NCBI RefSeq assembly: GCF_963966145.1
Contig: NC_091047.1
Location: 28,272,001-28,336,000 of the forward strand
Direction of reading: 5' to 3'
Length of the DNA: 64,000 nt
From: Tenebrio molitor
Lineage: Eukaryota > Arthropoda > Insecta > Coleoptera > Tenebrionidae
Shown: positions 57,756 through 64,000 of the stretch, in pieces
Layout of the letters: every line of letters starts with the position of its first letter
Numbering within the stretch: position 1 is the first letter of the stretch
The notes under the pieces: generated by a model
What the model saw: only the letters and a program-made list of their open reading frames with translations
The model's database searches: none
What the model was told of the DNA's origin: nothing
Program-made: the position numbers and the translations under genes

Positions 57756-59782
57756 GGGTACATACAGTTTCGTCCGGAGAAATCTTTTAATTACCTAATC
57801 CTTAAAACGCCCTACCTGCAAAACCTACGGTTTCGGCCGGACTCAATTTTAGGGTACGTGCACTTTCGTCCGGCAGTACCTGTTGCACTTAATAAAATTT
57901 ATTGAGTACCTGTCTCTACCAATATTAAGACATGTCGAAAGACAGGGTTTGCAACAATGAAAATAAATAAACTGTATCTATAATTTTATTATATTTATAT
58001 ACATATTTACATTCAATTAAAAACTAAAATAGTGGGAAGTCAATTTAATGAACTGAAGCCGAGTAATTTGGTTATCATCTAATTGTTTTATTTTTTCTTT
58101 TAAGTAGTTTTCTCGTTTCTGGGTTATGATATTAGGTGTTTTTTTTGTATGAATGCTCTGAATTTGTATGTAAATTTCAGACTGATAATTCTGTATGATA
58201 TCTAAAAATACAAATATGTTGGGGTTACTAAAATTGAAACATTTATTTAAGTGAGCATGAAACGATTCGCATGCGTTTGTGGTTCTTCGGCTGCAAGCTG
58301 ATTTCGAAGCCCAGATTTTTGGTGGAAATGGAGCATCATCGTCAATATAAGTTTCGACCAAATAATCTAGGAATTTTTCCAGTTGCTGATTATATAGCCT
58401 GATTTCATTCAGCTCGAATACTAAACAGTCACCAACACTTTCGGGTTCTGTAGAAAGAGAAAAAAAAATATATTTAAAGAGAAAAATACATGAAAATTAC
58501 ATTAACATAAAATTTATGTGAAATTGTACAAAATAATGAGTAATTTTTTTACCCAAAAAAAGAAGACCAAAACAGTATTCAATCCATTTTCGAACTTCGG
58601 TTCTCTCTTTATAATCCTTAGATAGTCCCAATTCTTGAACTTTCCTCCACCATGCTTGACTAATATGAAATCGACAGCCTATTATTTTAATTTCATTCCA
58701 TACAATTTTGACGGCGTTGTGAATAGATTTTTCGAAGTCGATCACAATTTCTTCTGGTTGGAACTTCGAATTTATTTCCTTACATTTGTTTAACAGAATA
58801 GTTAGACATTTTGCATACGTCTCTGTTAATTTATCTTTGAGCAAACAAAATGCCAACGGATTATAATGCCCATTATAGTATCCATGAAGTGTGAATAATT
58901 GTAAGAAATACTTTGGACAGTATTTGAAAGTTCCGTCCATGAATGTACGAGTACATCTGCACAAATGCTTTAAATTTACATCGCACGAAAAAATTATTAT
59001 GTTGGATTCAACATCATTAATCATCAAAAAATTTTCTTTTCTGTTAGTAATTATTTTTTCTTTTATGTCCTCCAAAGCGCAATGCGATTCCAAACAAGAT
59101 TTAGGCAACTTTGGAAACTTCTTGCGTCTTTCTCCGTATATACTCCTTTTTACAGATTTTACGTCATCAATGGTTAGTTGATGAGAATCATTTTCTTTTA
59201 AAACAGAATGGATAATTCTTTTAGGTTGCAATTCAATACCTTCAGAAGCCTTGCGTTTAGCTGCTACTGCCACGAATTGTTTTTGTAGTGCTGACTTACT
59301 GAGTTCCTCGTGAGAATGGATTAAATTATGCCGTGATATTAAAAAATCTTCACCAATTGTGTAGATCGTGGCGTTGCACTTTGGAACTCTGCATCTCCAT
59401 CTCGACTCACCATTCAACAATTTATCACAAAAACTGAACTTATAATTGTTAACAATCAACAATACTTTTCCACGTTTAGAAACACTTTTTTGGATGTCTA
59501 AATTTTCCATTTTGCAAACTTAGATTTTACTTTGCAACTAATTCAGAATGAAAACTGAAAATACGGTCCTGCCGATACTGATGCAGGTGCGGGTAGGGGT
59601 AGGAGTTACCGGGTTTTTCCAAAGGGTAGGTAATAAAACCCAGCCACCCCAGCGTACCTATATACCTGATCTATCGTCGGACGAAACTGCATATTTACAG
59701 TTTTACAGATTTGAACTATTTGGACGAAAGTGTAATCTTTAATTTATGCATGAAAGGATTACGGACGAAACTGTAATCGCCG
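57756..59782 (-). mobile_element. 2027-bp MULE transposon, 9-bp target duplication
   Basis: ATTTGCAGG is present at 57747-57755 and 59783-59791. The inner ends share TACAGTTTCGTCCG in inverted form within a 21-bp TIR. Sub-terminal variants (ACTTTCGTCCGG, GGTTTCGGCCGG, GGACGAAAGTG) recur several times at both ends and may be transposase binding sites. A 9-bp duplication is typical of MULEs. Confidence 0.92.
58017..59510 (-). CDS. MULE transposase with FLYWCH zinc finger
   Basis: Minus-strand exons 59510-58553 and 58447-58017, GT-AG intron of 105 bp, 462 aa with no internal stop. Residues ~10-70 look like a FLYWCH-type finger (CRVPKCNATIYT ... RHNLIHSH). The MULE core follows: MDGTFKYCPKYFLQLFTLHG, EEIVIDFEKSIHNAV, GCRFHISQAWWRKVQ, then NACESFHAHLNKCF in exon 2, giving a plausible Asp-Asp-Glu set. 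It excises and inserts DNA bearing its own TIRs, acting in the nucleus. The intact frame and target duplication suggest recent insertion. The ATG at 59510 is the first in frame. Confidence 0.88.
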
Positions 59783-59873
59783 ATTTGCAGGCAATATCAA
59801 TGGAGAAAGATATCGTGCTGAAATTTTAACACCGTTTTTAAATGAACTTCATGATGATGAACGTCTGCAATAA

Positions 59874-61275
59874 AAACTCATATTTATGTCAAGTTGTGGT
59901 TTATTTAGATCTAAACATTTTTCCAGGTAATTAATTTACCAAAAAGTTCTCCACTTCCCAAAATTCGTAAAATCTTGCTGAAATAATCTCCAGACGCGTA
60001 TTTGATGTTTATAATTTCTGACATCGTGGGTTACTATCCAATTTTAAAACGCGACAATTTACATGGTGAAAGGAAACGCTGTGCAGGTGTAGGTACAGTT
60101 TTGGCATTTCAAAGATTCGTTTCATGCGTACCATCATATGCATTGAGATGAACAACTTTAATAAAATCCCAGACACTGTGCTTGAAAATGCCCTAATTGG
60201 AACATCAGATCTGTTTAATCGGAACATAATTGAACATGTTTGTTTTCAGCAAAGGATGTCCTTAGATATTTGCTTCGAGAATTGGAATCGTTTGTTACTC
60301 TATTTTTTGTGAACAACATTGCAAAGAACGAACAAAAACAGAAATATTTTTTTGTTTATACATTTTAGGTTAGCTGTCAACATGCTCTAATTACTGAATT
60401 ATAACTGTCAATCTACACTTTAAAAAAGCACAACAATTGACGGTTTCCAACGCCTTCCCAGCCCAGGATTTCATTTGAACACTTGATATTAGCGATTTAA
60501 ACCATCTCGGACGTTGCTATAAAAATGACTCGACTAGCGCCTCGTCACCTCGCAACTTCCTCGATATTATAAATCGCATAATATTCTCGATATATTAATA
60601 GCTATAAACCTGGTCGTAACTACCCAACAAAGAACTTATAACGCCCTAGAGCCTGTTATTTAAAGATAACGCCCAAGGGGATTCTTCTCGGACATTATAG
60701 TTATTTATGTATCAAGGGCATTATGAAGATGTTTATGTTCGAGGGCAACCAGTTTAAAAGGTGGAGGGCAGCCAGGCCCGAGTTGCCCGTGGTGCATACA
60801 ACGTTTTATGTTTCATTGCATTTGAATTTGTGAACATTTAAAAAATTTAAATTGTGAACTTGATTTTGCTAAATTTCCTAGTTTGCGGTGGCTCGTATCT
60901 ATGACGACTTGTTTGAGCGGGCGTAATAAGCGGGCATTATGATTTATACGCCTTAGGGTATTATAGCCTACTTAATATATCTCGTTGTCAAGGTATAAAA
61001 AACAAAAAATGATTCAGTGAAACATAAATAAATTTTTCTATTATTTTTACTCCAGTATGAAACAATCACTAATTAGTAATTATTAAATTGTAAATAATTG
61101 AATTGAACTGATAAGATAAACAGTTCAAAGTATCCTTTTGTTCTGTTTATGAAAAATATCATTTACTTTGGCAACAAAATTTTAGTTGTACAAGGCCACT
61201 ACTCTTTTCATCAAGTGTATAAAGCCTGCAATTTCTAGTTTCATTTTCGAATATAAAAAAGAAAGAGTAGCTATC
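59874..61275. other. Intergenic, hairpin-rich, no gene
   Basis: No coding sequence recognised. 60500-60970 carries inverted AT/GC patches of the small-hairpin type seen elsewhere (for example GAGGGCAACCAG ... CCCGAGTTGCCCGTGGTGCA). Confidence 0.4.
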
Positions 61276-61423
61276 TACACTGCGTTTTTTATTTCGCTGA
61301 ACATACAACGTAAAATGGCTATGTTCAGTTCTAAAATGGACAAGTCAATTCATTTGAAATAGGCAACCGAACTTACAAATCCATGAATCCTATGTTCAGT
61401 AAAATAAAAAAAAACTCACGGTA
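61276..61423. repeat. M145 MITE, copy 3
   Basis: Same orientation as 11737-11881; shares GAACATACAACGTAAAATGG and ATCCTATGTTCAGTAAAATA. Confidence 0.88.
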
Positions 61424-62559
61424 TAAAACCTCACAGAGGTAATTTCAACAAGCATGACATACTATAGCATGTTATAGCAACTACTACCCTAGGAGGTGAA
61501 AATCAGAGATCTTCATTTGTACATCTTAAACAACTACCTAACTGGTGTAAAAAAACTTCCTGTTTGTAATTTTTTACATCAGGATTCCTTCTCGGCTGGA
61601 CTATTACAACATCTCTAGATATCTACTAAAATATCGTTTTCATTCTCCCCCTTACGAAAGTATAACTTTCTATTTTAATAAGGCGATTGAAAGCGAAAGT
61701 AAAACATGCTAGGAAATCAGTTGCTAGCTATGAAAAACTTTCGTGCCCTAAACGACAAAAAAGGAAAAATGTCAAAAACATCATTCGTTGCACACCATTT
61801 AATGAAATTTTCATAAGCTTGATTGTATCTACCGGTCTTTGGAATTGTCCTTTCTGCTCGCAATATATGCAGCTTCTTCAATGAATAGTTATTTACATTA
61901 CCAGATGCGTAAGTGAACTTTTTTTGGCAAGGAGGTAGTTCAAGACCCGAGGCGGTAGCCGAGGGCCGTGAAACCTCCGAGGTTAAAGAAGAAACTTACG
62001 CATCGTGTATTGTATTAAATTTTTCCTACTACGAAGCACCAAGATTTTATAATGTTATAAGAGTAGCAAAAATCGTGCCGTATCGCGACCGTTCTTGGAT
62101 CTTGGAAGCAAAAACCATACCAAAAGCTTTTACAAACATTTTATTATTCGTCTTCAGGCGAATCGGGATGAGGTTTTAGTGAGATTCTCGGTCAACAGAT
62201 GGCGCGGGATTTACTTAGCTGTTTTTAGCTAAACCAAGCGAAAAATTTGTAATCTGAAAAAGGCAATGTCTTTAAAACATTATTGAAAATTGCGGCAACG
62301 TTTTACTTTTTCATTGTATCTTTTTTAAAAACAAAAAAAAATCAAAAAGTGGTCAACAGCGACGATTAAGCCATATTTACTAATGCTTAATCGATTTTTA
62401 TCTAATTTTTTCGTCAGAAAATAGTGTCCGAAACAGTAATATACGTTTTCTCTTTGATCGAACCGCCCGCACATGTCTGGCACTGATCAAGAGTTACAAA
62501 CATGGAATTTGAGCAGTTACAAAAGTATATGTGAGACTTGTATTCACACTATTTTAGTA
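61424..62559. other. Intergenic with hairpin near 61905-62010
   Basis: GATGCGTAAGT ... ACTTACGCATC arms enclose GACCCGAGGCGGTAGCCGAGGGCC at the apex. No gene recognised. Confidence 0.4.
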
Positions 62560-62961
62560 ATGATAACTTAGAAGTTGAGGTTGCCTCCGACGATCCCAGT
62601 CGAGATCCTGTTATTAACACCATAACAGACCGATTTTTAATTGATGGTCAGCATTTTCTTAGAGAGATTAGATCTCTAGAAAACCATAACAACAAATGTC
62701 TTAAAAGTTGAAGGGGTACTTCAAATTAATATCTTGGGACTACAAAACTGCATGGAATTTAAAATTTGAGTGTCCATACTGCAAAAAAAAAGTGTGTTCA
62801 GTGAGGCTGAACCAAAGCCAATCATAAATCTAGAAAAATTATCTCAAAGCAACTCAATTCCTAAATTAAATCAACTAGCAGTGGTCGATAGTGCTGTATG
62901 GGGAATTATCTCTATTGGTGGTGGACATTCCAACATGGAAGAACTGTTTTATTCGTTGTAA
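62560..62961 (+). pseudogene. Fragment resembling a Mutator-like transposase-family protein
   Basis: Pieces in two or three frames: TDRFLIDGQHFLREIRSLEN, KFECPYCKKKVCS, and EAEPKPIINLEKLSQ ... AVWGIISIGGGHSNMEELF. The WG..SIGGGHS..EE signature is one I associate with an arthropod Mutator-like transposase domain. Stops and frameshifts break it and the remainder is absent. Confidence 0.5.
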
Positions 62962-63198
62962 CACTCCAATTTCCCGGTTATAACGCTCCGATGGAAGGTG
63001 TAACATTACGTAAATTAAAACCAGGAAAGAAACAATACAAATGGATTTTGCGAAAATAAATTTCTAGGAATTTTCTCTCCCGAACAAAATGTTTTCACGA
63101 ATATTCCACTTGTGTATAAAATGTCGTGAAAATCATTTTCAATGAAAAAAATTAATTAACAAAAGAGTTTGATCGATTTACACTGAATCAAAAAGATT
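62962..63198. other. Short unassigned stretch
   Basis: CCCGGTTATAACGCTCC near 62976 resembles the repeat at the right end of the window; otherwise nothing seen. Confidence 0.3.
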
Positions 63199-63395
63199 TT
63201 TCTGTTCGACACTGTCAGAATTTGAGAATTTTCTCCTGTGTGAACGGATTTCGATAAATATCACAACTTGTCAAAACGAAACGTCAAGTTAATTTTAATG
63301 ATTTTAGGCGATTTGGAGCCTTTAAGAGGCTCGTCGAACAAAAAAACCTTGTATTCAACTCGTTGTTGTGTAAATTTGGCTTTTTTTATACTATT
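63199..63395. repeat. P1 repeat, truncated copy
   Basis: GTTCGACACTGTCAGAATTT to CGTCGAACAAAAAAACC as in 20765-20915, ending within the second module. Confidence 0.7.
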
Positions 63396-63890
63396 TTTTG
63401 GAATTTGTCCGCCATAGTCCCTATGTACGCCCGCTGAAATACGTGAAATTGCCAAAAATACGGTCGCGAATTTGCTGCCTGATAAATCCTGATAAATAAT
63501 TTTTGACACATTTTGTAATTTAAACTGACAAGCATGACAAGATAATTCCGCATCAAGCTTTACCAACTTAAAAATTTTCGTAAAATGTTCCGTGAATTAA
63601 TGGCTATAAGGACATCGCAGATGATGACGTTGCGTTCGTTAATACTTATGTCTATTAGAGAATCAAAATGGAGGCAAATTACAAAAATAACTATTACTAC
63701 ATCCAAGAATATAAATGCATCAATACGATATTAAAAAAAAAAGAAGTGAATTTGTTTCAGTCCATGAAGGAACCAGCCGGAAAAAAATACAATACGTGTA
63801 ATATGAAGAGGTGGAAACTAAAAAATTGGTTCACCCAGGTCAGGAGCTCTAACATTCTGATAAGTGCTCCGATTTTGTAAGAAAGGGCCC
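63396..63890. other. Unassigned, no gene
   Basis: Short ORFs only; nothing recognised. Confidence 0.3.
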
Positions 63891-64000
63891 GGCAAGGTTT
63901 TCCCGGTAATAGCGCTTTCCCGGCTATAGCGCTTTCCCGGCTGTAGCGCTTTTTTCTTCGGTCCTTAGAAGAGCGTTATAATATATATTTTTAAAAAATC
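63891..64000. repeat. Short tandem motif at right edge
   Basis: TAGCGCTTTCCCGGCTATAG-like units of about 19 bp occur about three times at 63908-63950. A related GGTTATAACGCTCC is at 62980. It may be the start of another element that leaves the window. Confidence 0.5.

Larger units (their letters stand above)
57040..59873 (+). pseudogene. Dead Tc1/mariner-type transposase, split by a MULE
   Basis: From ATG at 57040: VEAYFRNGTKVDGNWEYSVS, GTIGRKEGSGQVKKR, SIRHLSQQVDLSVGTCQKI, LHLFPYRLTAVQEL, FFTDEA then TAG (expected Trp) FHLSGYVNSQN, IGVWAAIS, GPYFFQG; after the insertion NINGERYRAEILTPFLNELH and a TAA at 59871. Frameshifts occur near 57187 and 57400. The first catalytic Asp (TDEA) is present; the rest of the core is not. 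The join FFQG / NINGERY implies an ancestral GT-AG intron (57702 to 59790 region), and the MULE lies at its 3' splice site. Confidence 0.85.

Noticed and set aside
1..64000. CRISPR arrays, tRNA or rRNA genes, bacterial operons
   Set aside because: No regularly spaced identical repeats with unique spacers, no cloverleaf or rRNA core noticed, and spliced genes with polyadenylation signals show eukaryotic DNA.

Overview
The window looks like nuclear DNA from an insect, most likely a beetle. It is AT-rich, has short GT-AG introns with AATAAA signals downstream, and is packed with Tc1/mariner, piggyBac-like, MULE and LINE remnants. The beetle assignment is inference, from the resemblance to the expanded catalytic-domain-only (group IV, gut-type) chitinases of tenebrionid beetles; species is not determined.

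The backbone is a one-direction (+) array of GH18 chitinase genes. Six are complete: Chi-1 (640-2023), Chi-2 (7734-9439), Chi-3 (25785-28098), Chi-4 (37431-38846), Chi-5 (42394-43831) and Chi-7 (54336-55744). Chi-6 (50320-51568) is complete from exon 2 on but has no visible first exon. There are two wrecks: an exon-3 relic (40528-40670) and a decayed multi-exon copy (46780-48487). Each complete gene encodes a signal peptide plus one GH18 barrel of about 360-380 residues, with no chitin-binding domain or membrane anchor, so they should be secreted hydrolases of chitin. The members differ at informative places: the SxGG, DxxDxDxE and MxYD motifs, the two conserved disulfides, and two separate intron losses.

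Chi-2 and Chi-3 are recent copies from a segmental duplication (about 7385-11700 and 25443-28340). A 1952-bp DNA transposon carrying a spliced DDE transposase (9675-11626) sits in the first block only; the second block preserves the empty TA target. A 312-bp element entered only the Chi-3 intron.

The gaps between genes are layers of transposable elements: 12-25 kb (nested palindromic MITEs, LINE tails, a GC-rich stretch, a repeat family present in both orientations, a 2-kb TTAA-flanked foldback), 30-36 kb (tandem duplication, dead mariner, MITEs) and 55-64 kb (a MULE with FLYWCH zinc finger and an apparently intact spliced transposase gene, inserted with a 9-bp target duplication across the 3' splice site of a dead mariner transposase gene). 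Several nested insertions can be proved from this window alone, because the opposite palindrome arm or a paralogous copy retains the empty site. No rRNA, tRNA or CRISPR was seen.
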